From the NCBI GenBank assembly GCA_030653035.1, contig JAUSAB010000039.1, forward strand, positions 16,101-80,100: a DNA stretch of 64,000 nucleotides, written 5' to 3'. The position numbers were made by a program, and so were the translations under genes. Below the pieces are notes generated by a model. It saw only the letters and a list, made by a program, of their open reading frames with translations, searched no databases and was not told the origin of the DNA. Position 1 is the first letter of the stretch, and each line of letters starts with the position of its first letter. Shown here piece after piece: positions 29,339-38,683 of the stretch. Source of the DNA: Desulfocapsaceae bacterium (GTDB lineage Bacteria > Desulfobacterota > Desulfobulbia > Desulfobulbales > Desulfocapsaceae).

Positions 29339-30538
29339 ATGGATACATTTCTGGCAAGACAACCCATCTTTGACCGCAATCGTCATATTTACGGGTATGA
29401 ATTACTCTTTCGTGCCGATGAGGCCAATATTTTTCCGCAGATTGATGGCGATGTTGCCACCTCAAAACTGCTCTCATCGACCTTTTTCACCGTGGGCATT
29501 GAGGAAATAACCGGAGGTCGCAAGGCCTTTGTAAATTTCACCAAGCAATTACTGCTGCAAGGAGTAGCCCATATGTTTCATCCAGGCACCTTCGTGATAG
29601 AGATCCTTGAAGATGTCTTTCCTGTCGCTGAAGTGCTTGAGGCCTGCAAAAAACTTCGTACCAAGGGTTATGACATCGCCCTTGATGATTTCACCTGCAC
29701 TTCTCAAACAGAGTGTTTCCTGGAATATGCCACCATTATCAAGATTGATTTCAGGGTAACTTCCCTCGCTGAGATCAAGGATATTCTCCACCGGTTCAGC
29801 CTTCATCCCTGTTCCTTTCTGGCTGAGAAAGTTGAGACAAACGAGGAGTTTAGTCAGGCCAAGGAGTTGGGATTCCATTATTTTCAGGGTCATTTTTTCG
29901 CTCGACCCGAGATGATGAAGCGACAAGATATCTCGCCTGTAAAACATCATATCCTGCAGCTCCTGATCAGGATTTTTCAGGAAGATTGCACGATAACCGA
30001 TCTTGAGCAAATTATTTCCCGAGATGTCTCCTTGAGTTACAAACTGCTGAAGTATATTAACTCCGCCCATTTCGCCCGAATCACCCCTCTTTCATCAATA
30101 AGGCAAGGCATTGCCTATCTCGGCATGAACGAAATCAGGGCCTTTGTCACCATCATCGCCACCAGTAACCTCTGCCAGGATAAACCTAATGAACTTTTAC
30201 GAACCTCAGTCATCCGCGCCCGGTTTCTGGAACACATCGCGACAGAACTCCTGAGGAACAAAGAAGAGTTGTTCATGCTGGGCCTTTTTTCCCTGATTGA
30301 TGCCATACTTAACAACCCGATGGCAGAGCTCACCCAGCGTCTGAACCTCAATGAAAGACTTCAGGAGGCATTAGTCAAAAGAGCCGGGGAGCTGTTTATC
30401 TATCTGGAAATGATCGAATTATACGAAACAGGCCAATGGGAACGACTGGACGTCCTGAAACAGAAAGCAGGAATTGCCGAGGGACGAATAGCCATTTTTT
30501 ATCTTGAGGCCGTTAGCTGGACGGACAGATTTTCCTGA
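29339..30538 (+). CDS. EAL-like / HDOD signalling protein (YuxH type)
   Basis: The 399-residue protein has an N-terminal degenerate EAL domain (FLARQPIFDRNRHIYGYELLFR, with YELLF in place of EAL, and GYDIALDDFTCTSQ) and a C-terminal HDOD domain from about residue 195 (LLIRIFQEDCTITDLEQIISRDVSLSYKLLKYIN ... SIRQGIAYLGMNEIRAFVTII). The degenerate motif argues against c-di-GMP hydrolysis, and such proteins are thought to act as binding or scaffold proteins. The next gene, a selenoprotein, starts about 108 bp later on the same strand. Confidence 0.93.
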   Translation: MDTFLARQPIFDRNRHIYGYELLFRADEANIFPQIDGDVATSKLLSSTFFTVGIEEITGGRKAFVNFTKQLLLQGVAHMFHPGTFVIEILEDVFPVAEVLEACKKLRTKGYDIALDDFTCTSQTECFLEYATIIKIDFRVTSLAEIKDILHRFSLHPCSFLAEKVETNEEFSQAKELGFHYFQGHFFARPEMMKRQDISPVKHHILQLLIRIFQEDCTITDLEQIISRDVSLSYKLLKYINSAHFARITPLSSIRQGIAYLGMNEIRAFVTIIATSNLCQDKPNELLRTSVIRARFLEHIATELLRNKEELFMLGLFSLIDAILNNPMAELTQRLNLNERLQEALVKRAGELFIYLEMIELYETGQWERLDVLKQKAGIAEGRIAIFYLEAVSWTDRFS

Positions 30539-30645
30539 ATAAATTTACAGTGCCATCTCTGTGGAATAATCCAAGACGAAGATCTTGCGAAAAATGTGGA
30601 ATTCGTCGAACAATCAAAAAAAATTGGCAAGAGGAGGAACAATTC

Positions 30646-30927
30646 ATGTTAATGCGTTTTTTTCTGAATGAACCCAATGGCAAGGCCTGAGGCCATTTTC
30701 TGGAGATGATGCCCAGGTTGGGTGCCAAATACAATATCACCATTGAGACCATTTCAAAACCCAGGGCCGAATACCAGACCGATGCCTGGTTTGAGCAGGA
30801 TCTTCCTGTGGCCCCGGCGGTCATGGTGGAAAACGAGATTGTGGTCGAAGGGGCAGATGTATCCATGGATACGGTAGAGGCATGCATCTGCCGCCACTTG
30901 GGAGTACCGGGCCCGAAAGAGGCATAA
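30646..30927 (+). CDS. Small selenoprotein A (in-frame UGA, thioredoxin-like)
   Basis: GAGGAGGAAC (30631-30640) places the start at ATG 30646. The frame reads MLMRFFLNEPNGKA, TGA at 30688-30690 and GHFLEMMPRLGAKYN, then continues to a TAA at 30925. The UGA falls after the first strand, where thioredoxin-fold proteins have their catalytic cysteine; the downstream part has a cis-Pro-like segment LPVAPAVMVENEIVVEGADV that matches the thioredoxin fold. A hairpin at 30710-30724 has loop AGGUU. I infer selenocysteine at residue 15, in a protein of 93 residues. I cannot name the family; the site appears as U-G-H-F rather than UxxC. The next gene is also UGA-interrupted. Confidence 0.85.
30710..30724 (+). 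promoter_or_regulatory. SECIS-like hairpin in selenoprotein A
   Basis: UGCCC, loop AGGUU, GGGUG forms a 5-bp stem (with G-U pairs) whose loop begins 25 nt after the UGA. The GGU in the loop resembles the SelB-contacting bases of known bacterial SECIS elements. Confidence 0.55.
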
Positions 30928-30958
30928 CAAAAACAGACCGAAAAGGATGAAGAATATC

Positions 30959-31225
30959 ATGATCGAGATGATTCTGTTTCACAGCGGCAACCCTGCTTGA
31001 GGGACATGCCAGAAGGCCACAGGTGTGGCCAGGGCCATGCAGGAAAAGTTCAAAGACCAGCTTAACCTGCACATTCATACCACGGATTCACCCGAGGCAG
31101 CAACCTACTCTCTGATGGGATCAACCAATATATTTATCAATCAGCAATGGGTTCCTCTGGATGTGGCCACATCCAAGGAAAAGATGATTGAATATATTGA
31201 AAATCTGCTGGGCCAAAAATCTTAA
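30959..31225 (+). CDS. Small selenoprotein B (in-frame UGA, UxxC redox motif)
   Basis: The frame starts at ATG 30959 after AAAAGGATGA, reads MIEMILFHSGNPA, TGA at 30998-31000 and GTCQKATGVARAMQEKF, then runs to TAA at 31223. The UGA sits in a U-G-T-C arrangement, which is a CxxC-type redox site with selenocysteine replacing the first cysteine. The rest has a predicted beta-alpha-beta pattern (LNLHIHTTDSPEAATYSLMGSTNIFINQQWVPLD) of a thioredoxin-like protein with the cis-Pro loop replaced. Length is 88 residues. A perfect 6-bp hairpin with loop AGGU follows the UGA. It is adjacent to selenoprotein A with 31 bp between, so they are likely co-expressed. Family name is unknown to me. Confidence 0.87.
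31015..31030 (+). promoter_or_regulatory. SECIS-like hairpin in selenoprotein B
   Basis: GGCCAC, loop AGGU, GUGGCC is a perfect 6-bp stem beginning 15 nt after the UGA, with the loop 21 nt after it. AGGU matches the loop of the E. coli fdhF SECIS in the bases known to contact SelB. Confidence 0.75.
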
Positions 31226-31253
31226 TAACAACTCGCCAGATAATAAACCAGCC

Positions 31254-31285
31254 AGGTTGGACACACCTTCAGATGTGTCCAACCT
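31254..31285. terminator. Terminator-like hairpin between convergent genes
   Basis: AGGTTGGACACA (31254-31265) pairs perfectly with TGTGTCCAACCT (31274-31285) with an 8-nt loop, between selenoprotein B and the GGGtGRT gene. The U-tract is weak on both strands. Confidence 0.6.
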
Positions 31286-31334
31286 GTACCATGCTGACAA
31301 CATGACGAAGAGCGCCAGCAATCGGTCATAATCT

Positions 31335-32330
31335 TCAGGAGGCCTGCTCCAGGGCCACCGCCACCGAGACCGAGGCGCCGACCATGGGGTTGTTGCCCAT
31401 ACCGATAAGGCCCATCATCTCCACATGGGCGGGGACCGAAGATGATCCGGCAAACTGGGCGTCCGAATGCATCCTCCCCATGGTGTCGGTCATGCCGTAC
31501 GAGGCAGGGCCGGCACCCATATTATCGGGATGCAGGGTACGTCCGGTGCCGCCGCCGGAGGCCACCGAAAAATATTTCTTGCCCTGTTGAACACACTCTT
31601 TCTTGTAAGTCCCGGCCACCGGATGCTGAAAGCGGGTGGGATTGGTGGAATTCCCGGTAATAGAGACATCCACCCCTTCCAGATGGTTGATGGCCACCCC
31701 TTCACGCACATCGTCGGCGCCATAGCAGCGCACCGCCCCCCGTTCTCCCAGCGAATACGCCTTCTCCTTAACCACGGTCAGTTTACTGCTGGCATAGTCA
31801 AAGGAGGTCTCCACATGGGTAAAGCCGTTGATCCGTGCAATGATCTGGGCCGCGTCCTTACCCAGCCCGTTGAGGATCACCCGCAGCGGCTCCTTGCGGA
31901 CCCGGTTGGCTGATCTGGCAAGACCAATGGCCCCTTCCGCCGCGGCAAAGGACTCATGGCCGGCAATAAAGGCAAAACATCTGGTCTCTTCGCGCAGCAG
32001 CATGGAGGCCAGATTGCCATGACCAATACCCACCTGCCGATGATCGGCCACCGATCCGGGAATACAGAAGGCCTGCAACCCTTCACCCAAGGTCGCGGCA
32101 ATATCCACCGCCCGTTTCTCACCTTTTTTAATGGCAATGGCCGCACCCAGGATATAGGCCCAACAAGCATTTTCAAAACAGATGGGCTGGATCTTTTTTA
32201 CCAGCGCCGCCACATCGACGCCATAGGCATCACACACTTCTTTAGCCTCTTCCAGGCTCTTCATCCCATATTTTGCAAGAACAGGAGTAATCTGATCTAT
32301 CCGCCGGTCATAACTTTCAAACAGTGCCAT
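31335..32330 (-). CDS. GGGtGRT family protein
   Basis: The 331-residue protein carries the family-naming motif in FSVASGGGTGRTLHPDNMG, with a conserved N-terminus (YDRRIDQITPVLAKYGMKSLEEA, CFENACWAYILGAAIAIKKG). The biochemical function of this family is not known to me. In anaerobes the gene usually lies beside an Fe-S scaffold protein, as here: it starts 11 bp downstream of the scaffold gene on the same strand, so a role in iron-sulfur or sulfur handling is inferred from context only. Confidence 0.85.
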   Translation of the reverse strand: MALFESYDRRIDQITPVLAKYGMKSLEEAKEVCDAYGVDVAALVKKIQPICFENACWAYILGAAIAIKKGEKRAVDIAATLGEGLQAFCIPGSVADHRQVGIGHGNLASMLLREETRCFAFIAGHESFAAAEGAIGLARSANRVRKEPLRVILNGLGKDAAQIIARINGFTHVETSFDYASSKLTVVKEKAYSLGERGAVRCYGADDVREGVAINHLEGVDVSITGNSTNPTRFQHPVAGTYKKECVQQGKKYFSVASGGGTGRTLHPDNMGAGPASYGMTDTMGRMHSDAQFAGSSSVPAHVEMMGLIGMGNNPMVGASVSVAVALEQAS

Positions 32331-32341
32331 GGTCCTCCTCC

Positions 32342-33034
32342 TTATTCCTTTCTGGGGTCAATTTTTTTAACGGCCTGATCAAAACGGCCATAGGTACCGG
32401 TGGCATCCGCCAACGCCTGAGCAGGCTCCACGCCCTTTTTGATCGCATCCATCATCCGCCCCAAATGGACAAACTTGTAGCCGATGATCTCATCGTCGCC
32501 ATCAAGGGCCAGTTCCAGCACGTAGCCTTCGGTCACCTCAAGATAACGGGGACCTTTGACGCGGGTGCCATAAGTGGTACCGCACACCGAACGCAGTCCC
32601 TTGCCCAGATCCTCAAGTCCGGCGCCAATAGGCAGTCCACCTTCGGAAAAAGCGGACTGGCTGCGGCCGTAAACGATCTGCAGAAAGAGCTCGCGCATGG
32701 CCGTGTTGATGGCGTCACAAACCAGATCCGTATTCAGGGCCTCGAGAATGGTCTTGCCCGGCAGGATCTCGGAGGCCATGGCCGCCGAGTGGGTCATGCC
32801 AGTGCAGCCGATGGTCTCGATCAGGGCCTCTTCAATGATCCCGTCCTTAATATTCAAGGTCAGCTTGCAGGCGCCCTGCTGCGGCGCGCACCAGCCAACC
32901 CCGTGGGTCAGCCCTTTAATGTCCTTGATCTCGCGGGCCTTGGTCCACCCGCCTTCCTGCGGGATGGGCGCGGCCCCGTGACACGCGCCCTGGGCCACCG
33001 GACACATCTTTTGTACTTCAGAAGAGTATTGCAT
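32342..33034 (-). CDS. NifU-N-like iron-sulfur cluster assembly scaffold
   Basis: The 230-residue protein contains the NifU-N/IscU-like fold: GWCAPQQGACKLTLNIKDGIIEEALIETIGCTGMTHSAAMASEILPGKTILEAL, with cysteines at positions where scaffold proteins bind the nascent cluster. Compared with IscU there is an extra cysteine-bearing lead (KMCPVAQGACHG) and a C-terminal extension ending KKIDPRKE. It is cotranscribed with the GGGtGRT gene. In these genomes the pair is annotated together, and the surroundings here include two selenoproteins on the opposite strand. Confidence 0.88.
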   Translation of the reverse strand: MQYSSEVQKMCPVAQGACHGAAPIPQEGGWTKAREIKDIKGLTHGVGWCAPQQGACKLTLNIKDGIIEEALIETIGCTGMTHSAAMASEILPGKTILEALNTDLVCDAINTAMRELFLQIVYGRSQSAFSEGGLPIGAGLEDLGKGLRSVCGTTYGTRVKGPRYLEVTEGYVLELALDGDDEIIGYKFVHLGRMMDAIKKGVEPAQALADATGTYGRFDQAVKKIDPRKE

Positions 33035-33149
33035 ACTATGCTCCTATGAGGGGTTTATTAAAAAATAACAGGATAAAATTGAAAATTGAGAGGGAAAAAC
33101 AATGGCGCTCTGACCAATATTGTTTTTCTAACTGTTGACTATTGCCGCT

Positions 33150-33782
33150 CTATCCTTTTCTGCCGGTAAGCAGAAAGACTGGATAGGTCCGTTCCACTCC
33201 AGCGTCATTGGTCTTGATGAGGGAATGGATCTCTTGAACCGCCACCTGATGCAAACCAAGGTTCGTCAAGGTTTTGGCCAGATCTTCCGGATTGAACCCA
33301 TGATGCATGACCCCATCGGCCTCTGCGTCATGGAAAGAACCATCCTCTGTTTGCAGGTCAGCCACGGCCAGATAGCCGCCATCAACCAGCAGATCACAGA
33401 AGCGGGCCAACAGATGGTCGACCTCCTTGATATGGTGCAGGGTCATGGCACAGAAGATCAGGTCAAACCTGCCGGTCAGGGATTCCTGCGACAGATCTAG
33501 GCGCAACGGGGTCACATTGGTGATCTGTTCGCTCTTGATCTTCTGGGTCAGCACCTCAAGCATTCCGGTTGAGGTATCCACAGCAGTCAGCGTTGCCAAC
33601 TGTGGCGCCAACGCCAGTCCCACCAGTCCTGTGCCGCAGCCGTACTCGAGTGCGGTCATTTTTTTATGCAGCGGCAAGGTACTGCTGATCGCAGCCGCGA
33701 TCTTGGCCGCCATTTCAACCCGACGCTGTTTCTGATCCCAGCCAGCCGCAGCCTTATCAAAATGTTTTCCACTCATGGGCAT
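33150..33782 (-). CDS. Class I SAM-dependent methyltransferase
   Basis: The 210-residue protein has a classical SAM site: ALEYGCGTGLVGLALAPQLATLTAVDTSTGML, followed by LDLSQESLTGRFDLIFCAMTLHHIKEVDHLL and GGYLAVADLQTEDGSF. Its layout matches small-molecule or quinone-type methyltransferases, but the substrate cannot be read. It lies 47 bp downstream of the M16 peptidase on the same strand. Confidence 0.9.
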   Translation of the reverse strand: MPMSGKHFDKAAAGWDQKQRRVEMAAKIAAAISSTLPLHKKMTALEYGCGTGLVGLALAPQLATLTAVDTSTGMLEVLTQKIKSEQITNVTPLRLDLSQESLTGRFDLIFCAMTLHHIKEVDHLLARFCDLLVDGGYLAVADLQTEDGSFHDAEADGVMHHGFNPEDLAKTLTNLGLHQVAVQEIHSLIKTNDAGVERTYPVFLLTGRKG

Positions 33783-33829
33783 GTCCTGTTATCTTATGAT
33801 TAACTTTGTACAACACTTTCAAAGATTCT

Positions 33830-36751
33830 TTACAATTCGCTGATCCGTTCAAACAGGTCCCGGTCTTTCTCAATCTTGCCGCGATTACCGATAATAACCC
33901 GGTGGGAGCCGGACAGCATCCGGGTAAAGGCCAGGGCAAAGGCCTGCATATCGGCAACCCGGGTAGTAATGATCTCTTCAATACGCTGCTGCTTATGGGC
34001 AGGTGTAATCCCGCTCAGGAATTCATTTCTGGCAGTCGCCCCTTTGGCGGCAGCACTCTGAAGCGGATCAAAGTTCCCGTAGGTGCCGATCACCAGCTGT
34101 TCCAGCGCCTTATCTGAAAGTTGCATGGCGGAGATCATTGCGGGGATGGCGGCATAGCTGTCGTAGGTCTTGCGGACCTGAGGGTCCCGATAACTGACAA
34201 ACCCCAGATTTCCAGTGATATGACTGAACTGGATGAAGCAACCATAGGCCCCACCCATCTGCCGTACCGTGTTCCACAGATAGTCCCGGGAGAGATAGTT
34301 TTTCAGGACCTCAAAATGACCATTATAGCCCGCACCGTTTGGCAAAAGGGAACCGGCCTGCACCGCAAAGACAATCTCGGCCGAGGTAATCAACGCCTCA
34401 TGGGCCGGCAGATCCGGCAGGGTCAGGATCTGTCTGACAACAGGGGTGTTGGGCAGAGCCGTCACCAGGGCAGCCCCATGGCGGGAAAAGGCCTCGATTT
34501 CTTCAGAGTCGGCAGTGATGGCCAGGATCAGGTTGTTGCGATTGAAAACAAGGGTGGCCAACTCCTGCAGGGCAGCCAGGAAGGCCTCTTCCATCTGCGG
34601 GTAATTCTGATCCAGCTCTTTTTCCGCCCGATACGAGGTAATACCTGAGATCATCTCATTGTATGCCCCGGCAGGACCAAGATGGGCAAAGGCCCGCGAG
34701 GCCGCCAGACTGTAGCCTTCACTCTGGGCGCTGTGTTCTGACCAGGCAACTTCGCGGTGCACGATCTCCTGAATGTGCGCTCTATCATTCAAAGAAAGTT
34801 CGGTAAAGATCTCGGTCATCAGGTGTAGCGCCCGTTCCTGGTATTCCGGCAGACACTTCATCTGAAACCAGAGAACGGGCCGCACCAGCTCGGAACTTCC
34901 CACCTTGCTATAGCTGTTAAAGGAGTGCGAGAAGTCACCGGTACAGGTGCCCAGCTCCCGGGCCAGATGCATGAAATCCATCTTCCTGGTGCCGATTTCG
35001 GTGACAATAGTGGCAAAAAGGTCCAACCAGAGCAGAAGCCGGGAAGGGACTGCCGAGACATCATAGCCCATATCCACATAGGAGATATGCTCGGTAGCAA
35101 GGGTGCTGACTAGCACCTGCATCCCCCCAAACATCTCGGTGGGCTGCACCGCATGAAAGGAAAGGTGCGAATCCAGGTCGCAGTGGCTCAGTTGCGGCAG
35201 CAGAGCAAGGGTTTCAGGACTATTGGGCGTCTGTTGCTGTTGCCGCAGTTCAGCGGTTCTGGAGATCAGTTCCTGCCGCTGGGCTCCAGTCAAGGTCGCC
35301 GCGTACGTCTCCAGCCGTTTGGTCTCCTCATCTTGGGTCTGGGCCAGCTTGGAAGGATCAGGGATCAGGGTGACCACCACGGTGGCCTTGTTTTCCAGAA
35401 GATAGCGCTCAATTAACTCCTCAAAATACCGTTCCTCCAGCGCCTTGTGGCGAATGGTACGGAACAGCTCTTCGATCTCCAGGGACTCAAAGGGATCAGT
35501 GCCATACTTGAGGGCAGGCATGGCCTTGCCGATCAGATCCAGACCGCGCTGGGCCTTGCTCGATTCTTCCCGCACCGAAAATTCATATTTATTCAGTTCA
35601 GAGAGCAACAGATCGCGATCAAGGCCCGATTTCACCATCTCCCGCAAGGTCTCGTTATACAGGGACAGAAAGGGATCTCGTTTATCAGGATCACTGCCGA
35701 CCAGATAGGTGACCATAAAGGTCTTGAAACTTGAGGTACAGAGATAGAGACCGCCAAAGTCCTTACAGAGGCCACTGGAGACGATCTTGTTTTTCAGGGG
35801 AGAGGCATCTGAATTGTAGAGGATCCCGGCAATAACCTGAAAAGCGGCGTTTTCCTGACGATTAAGCACCGTGGAGACCGCCTGGCCCACGGCCAGAAAG
35901 GTCTTGGCCGCAGTATCTGCCGATTCTACACCGTAGCGATCTTCAATAAAGGTGATCTGATCAATATCCCGCCCCGCCTCAACCTTGATCCTGGCCTCTG
36001 CTGCCGGGAAGGCCTTCAGGAAATGATCCTGAAGATAGCGGAGTTCATCGGCAAGCGGCGCATCCCCGTAGACAAAGAAAGTGCTGTTGGAGGGATGATA
36101 ATGTTCCTTATGAAAGGCGCAAAAGGCCTCATAAGAGAGATCCGGAATATTCTTCGGATCACCGCCGGACTCATGGGCATAGGTGGAACCGGGCATGAGT
36201 CCGCCAAAGATATGATGAAAAAGGAGACGGATCGGGTCGGAAAAGGCACCCTTCATCTCGTTATAGACTACCCCCTGAAACTCCAGCTCCCCCTTCTCTT
36301 CTTCCTGATGGTAATGCCAGCCCTCCTGTTCAAAGGTGGAGCGGCTGAGCAGCGGGTTGAAGACCACGTCGCAATACACATCCATGATATTGAAGTATTC
36401 CTTCAGATTGCGGGTGGCGAAGGGATAATAGGTGATATCCGATCCGGTCATGGCATTCAAAAAGGTCATGAGCCCGCCCTTGTGGATCTCGCCGAAGACA
36501 TCATTGACCGGATATTTCTTTGATCCCATCAGCACCGAATGTTCGAGGATATGGGCCACGCCGGTGGAATCCGTGGGACTGGTATTAAAGGCAGCAGCAA
36601 AGGTCTTGTTGGGATCGCTGTTTTTGATGGCAAGCAAGGGGCAGCCCAAGATATCATGCTCAAAGAGATAGACATCGGACCCAATTTCCGCAATATGCGC
36701 GTGTCGTTTCAGGGTAAAAGTAGAATAAGATTGTCCAGGGATAAAAGGCAT
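33830..36751 (-). CDS. M16 family zinc peptidase (PreP/presequence-protease type)
   Basis: The 973-residue protein shows the inverted zinc motif HILEH (H67, E70, H71) in STGVAHILEHSVLMGSKKYP and further downstream the third ligand region. The conserved NDVFGEIHKGGLMTFLNAMTGSDITYYPFATRN stretch is characteristic of the PreP/Cym1 (M16C) branch, which makes a closed chamber for degrading unstructured peptides. No signal peptide is evident, so it is likely cytoplasmic. The length matches the family. The dtd gene follows upstream on the same strand with about 24 bp between. Confidence 0.93.
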   Translation of the reverse strand: MPFIPGQSYSTFTLKRHAHIAEIGSDVYLFEHDILGCPLLAIKNSDPNKTFAAAFNTSPTDSTGVAHILEHSVLMGSKKYPVNDVFGEIHKGGLMTFLNAMTGSDITYYPFATRNLKEYFNIMDVYCDVVFNPLLSRSTFEQEGWHYHQEEEKGELEFQGVVYNEMKGAFSDPIRLLFHHIFGGLMPGSTYAHESGGDPKNIPDLSYEAFCAFHKEHYHPSNSTFFVYGDAPLADELRYLQDHFLKAFPAAEARIKVEAGRDIDQITFIEDRYGVESADTAAKTFLAVGQAVSTVLNRQENAAFQVIAGILYNSDASPLKNKIVSSGLCKDFGGLYLCTSSFKTFMVTYLVGSDPDKRDPFLSLYNETLREMVKSGLDRDLLLSELNKYEFSVREESSKAQRGLDLIGKAMPALKYGTDPFESLEIEELFRTIRHKALEERYFEELIERYLLENKATVVVTLIPDPSKLAQTQDEETKRLETYAATLTGAQRQELISRTAELRQQQQTPNSPETLALLPQLSHCDLDSHLSFHAVQPTEMFGGMQVLVSTLATEHISYVDMGYDVSAVPSRLLLWLDLFATIVTEIGTRKMDFMHLARELGTCTGDFSHSFNSYSKVGSSELVRPVLWFQMKCLPEYQERALHLMTEIFTELSLNDRAHIQEIVHREVAWSEHSAQSEGYSLAASRAFAHLGPAGAYNEMISGITSYRAEKELDQNYPQMEEAFLAALQELATLVFNRNNLILAITADSEEIEAFSRHGAALVTALPNTPVVRQILTLPDLPAHEALITSAEIVFAVQAGSLLPNGAGYNGHFEVLKNYLSRDYLWNTVRQMGGAYGCFIQFSHITGNLGFVSYRDPQVRKTYDSYAAIPAMISAMQLSDKALEQLVIGTYGNFDPLQSAAAKGATARNEFLSGITPAHKQQRIEEIITTRVADMQAFALAFTRMLSGSHRVIIGNRGKIEKDRDLFERISEL

Positions 36752-36775
36752 GAGAATATATGAGAATGAAGAATG

Positions 36776-37225
36776 TTAGAACATCTTTGCTGAATCCAGA
36801 AGCAGGGTGACCGGTCCGTCATTCACCAGTTCCACTGCCATTGTTGCCTGAAAACGACCCGTTGCCGTCTGAATACCATGGTGTTGCACGGCCTTGATAA
36901 ACTGTTCATACAGGGCTTCTGCCTGATCAGGCCTGGCCGCCTGCGAATACCCCGGCCGGCGCCCCTTGCGACAATCTCCATAGAGAGTGAACTGAGAGAT
37001 AATAAGCATGGCTCCACCGGTGTCGAGCAGGGAACGATTCATTTTCCCTTCCGCGTCCTCAAAAATCCGCAAATAAACTATTTTGTCAACCAGCCAGTCC
37101 AGGTCTGCTTGCTGGTCCTCTCGATGGATACCAAGCAGGACAACCAGCCCCTGGCCAATGGCCCCAACTTGTTCCTGGTCAACGGTGACCGCTGCCCGAC
37201 TGACCCGTTGAATAACTGCGCGCAT
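36776..37225 (-). CDS. dtd: D-aminoacyl-tRNA deacylase
   Basis: Dtd hydrolyses D-amino acids mis-charged on tRNA. The 149-residue protein has the two signature motifs [21 protein letters not shown] and [11 protein letters not shown], which form the chiral proofreading pocket, and an N-terminal [15 protein letters not shown] typical of the family. It precedes the M16 peptidase gene. Confidence 0.97.
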   Translation of the reverse strand: MRAVIQRVSRAAVTVDQEQVGAIGQGLVVLLGIHREDQQADLDWLVDKIVYLRIFEDAEGKMNRSLLDTGGAMLIISQFTLYGDCRKGRRPGYSQAARPDQAEALYEQFIKAVQHHGIQTATGRFQATMAVELVNDGPVTLLLDSAKMF

Positions 37226-37438
37226 ATTCCTGCCTCCGATACCAATGTCAAATCACGCGCCCCACTGTACCCACAAACCAAAGAGGGTGTCAACTGGCTT
37301 GCAAGAGAAAGAGCACCATTTTACAAGACTCTTAAAAATTGATGGAGAACGAAGGGGAATCTGCTATCATAGGGTTTTATTGTCTATCTCTCACAGAGCA
37401 GTCCCGAAAGAATCTGAATCAAACCCAATTGAAAGAAA

Positions 37439-38683
37439 ATGGATTCTCAGAACATCTCCTGCAAAAAGAGTTTTTCCGCTGTCCATTACGGCTGGTACAT
37501 AATGGCAACCGGCACCCTCTGTCTTTTTTCCAGCCTCGGTCTGGGCAGATTTTCCCTGGGGGTGCTGCTTCCGTCCATGGGCCGTGCCCTGCAACTCTCC
37601 TATCAGCAGATGGGGTTGATCGGGACCTTGAACTTTGTTGGCTACTTAATCGCGGTCTTGCTCTGCGGTCGTCTGACCAGACGCTTTGGCGCCCGCAGGT
37701 TGATCGGGACGGCCCTGGTAATCATAGGCATCTCCATGCTCCTCATTGGCTGGGCCCAGAACCTCTATCTGATCCTGGCCCTCTATCTGTTGACCGGGAT
37801 CGGCAGCGGCCTGTCCAATGTGCCGATGGTATCGCTGATCTCGTGCTGGTTTGCCAGCAATAAACGAGGCCGGGCCACCGGATTTGTGGCCATTGGCAGC
37901 GGTTTTGCCATAATCCTGTCCGGGAAATTGATTCCCTATCTGAACACCGTCTATGAACAAGGCTGGCGGGTAAGTTGGCTGGTCCTCGGCACAATTGTCC
38001 TCTGCGTCGCAGCAATATGTTCTCTCGTCCTCAGAAACAGCCCCCAGGAGTGCGGGCTTCTACCTGTGGGCATGAACGAGTCCCATCCCGACAAACGCCA
38101 TAATGCCTTTGCCGAGTCTCCCCGGCTCCGTTCTTCCATTGTCCTGCACTGCGCCGCCATTTATTTTCTCTTCGGCTTTACCTATGTGATCTATGCCACA
38201 TTTATTGTGACCACCCTGGTTCAGGAAAAAGGATTCAGCGAGGCCGTGGCCGGCAATTTCTGGTCCTGGGTAGGTCTGATCAGTCTTTTTTCCGGGCCGG
38301 CCTTCGGAATCTTTTCCGACCGCTTTGGCCGCAGACCGGCATTGATGCTGGTCTTTGCCATTCAATCCGTGGCCTACCTCCTGATTGCCCTTGATCTGCC
38401 GCAACTCTTTCTTTACCTCTCCATTGGCTGCTACGGGATTGTCGTTTGGAGTGTTCCCTCCATCATGGCGGCGCTGGTCGGAGATTATGCAGGACCCGAA
38501 CGGGTGGCGGCAATTTTTGGATTTGTCACTTTTGTCTTTGGCCTGGGTCAGGTTATCGGCCCTTATCTGGCCGGGGTGCTCGCCGACACAACCGGCAGTT
38601 TTGCCGGCAGCTTTCTCATGGCGGCCTTTTTGGCCCTCACTGCTGTCTGCCTGTCGGCATTTTTACCAAAAAAACAACATTGA
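37439..38683 (+). CDS. Major facilitator superfamily transporter (YbfB/YjiJ-like)
   Basis: The 414-residue protein has 12 predicted membrane helices and the A-motif-like GRLTRRFGARRLIGTALVIIG between helices 2 and 3; another positive loop, DRFGRRPALMLVFA, lies after helix 8. The oxalate/formate or YbfB branch is likely from GLGRFSLGVLLPSMGRALQLSYQQMGLIGTLNFVGYL, but substrate cannot be assigned. The stop TGA at 38681-38683 directly abuts the stop of the opposing MBL hydrolase gene, with no bases between. Confidence 0.9.
   Translation: MDSQNISCKKSFSAVHYGWYIMATGTLCLFSSLGLGRFSLGVLLPSMGRALQLSYQQMGLIGTLNFVGYLIAVLLCGRLTRRFGARRLIGTALVIIGISMLLIGWAQNLYLILALYLLTGIGSGLSNVPMVSLISCWFASNKRGRATGFVAIGSGFAIILSGKLIPYLNTVYEQGWRVSWLVLGTIVLCVAAICSLVLRNSPQECGLLPVGMNESHPDKRHNAFAESPRLRSSIVLHCAAIYFLFGFTYVIYATFIVTTLVQEKGFSEAVAGNFWSWVGLISLFSGPAFGIFSDRFGRRPALMLVFAIQSVAYLLIALDLPQLFLYLSIGCYGIVVWSVPSIMAALVGDYAGPERVAAIFGFVTFVFGLGQVIGPYLAGVLADTTGSFAGSFLMAAFLALTAVCLSAFLPKKQH

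Noticed and set aside
30538..30645. Frame before selenoprotein A containing CEKCG, and another containing CHLCG
   Set aside because: Neither has a start codon with a ribosome site, and the strong AGGAGG directly before ATG 30646 fixes the selenoprotein start. The cysteine pairs look like coincidence.
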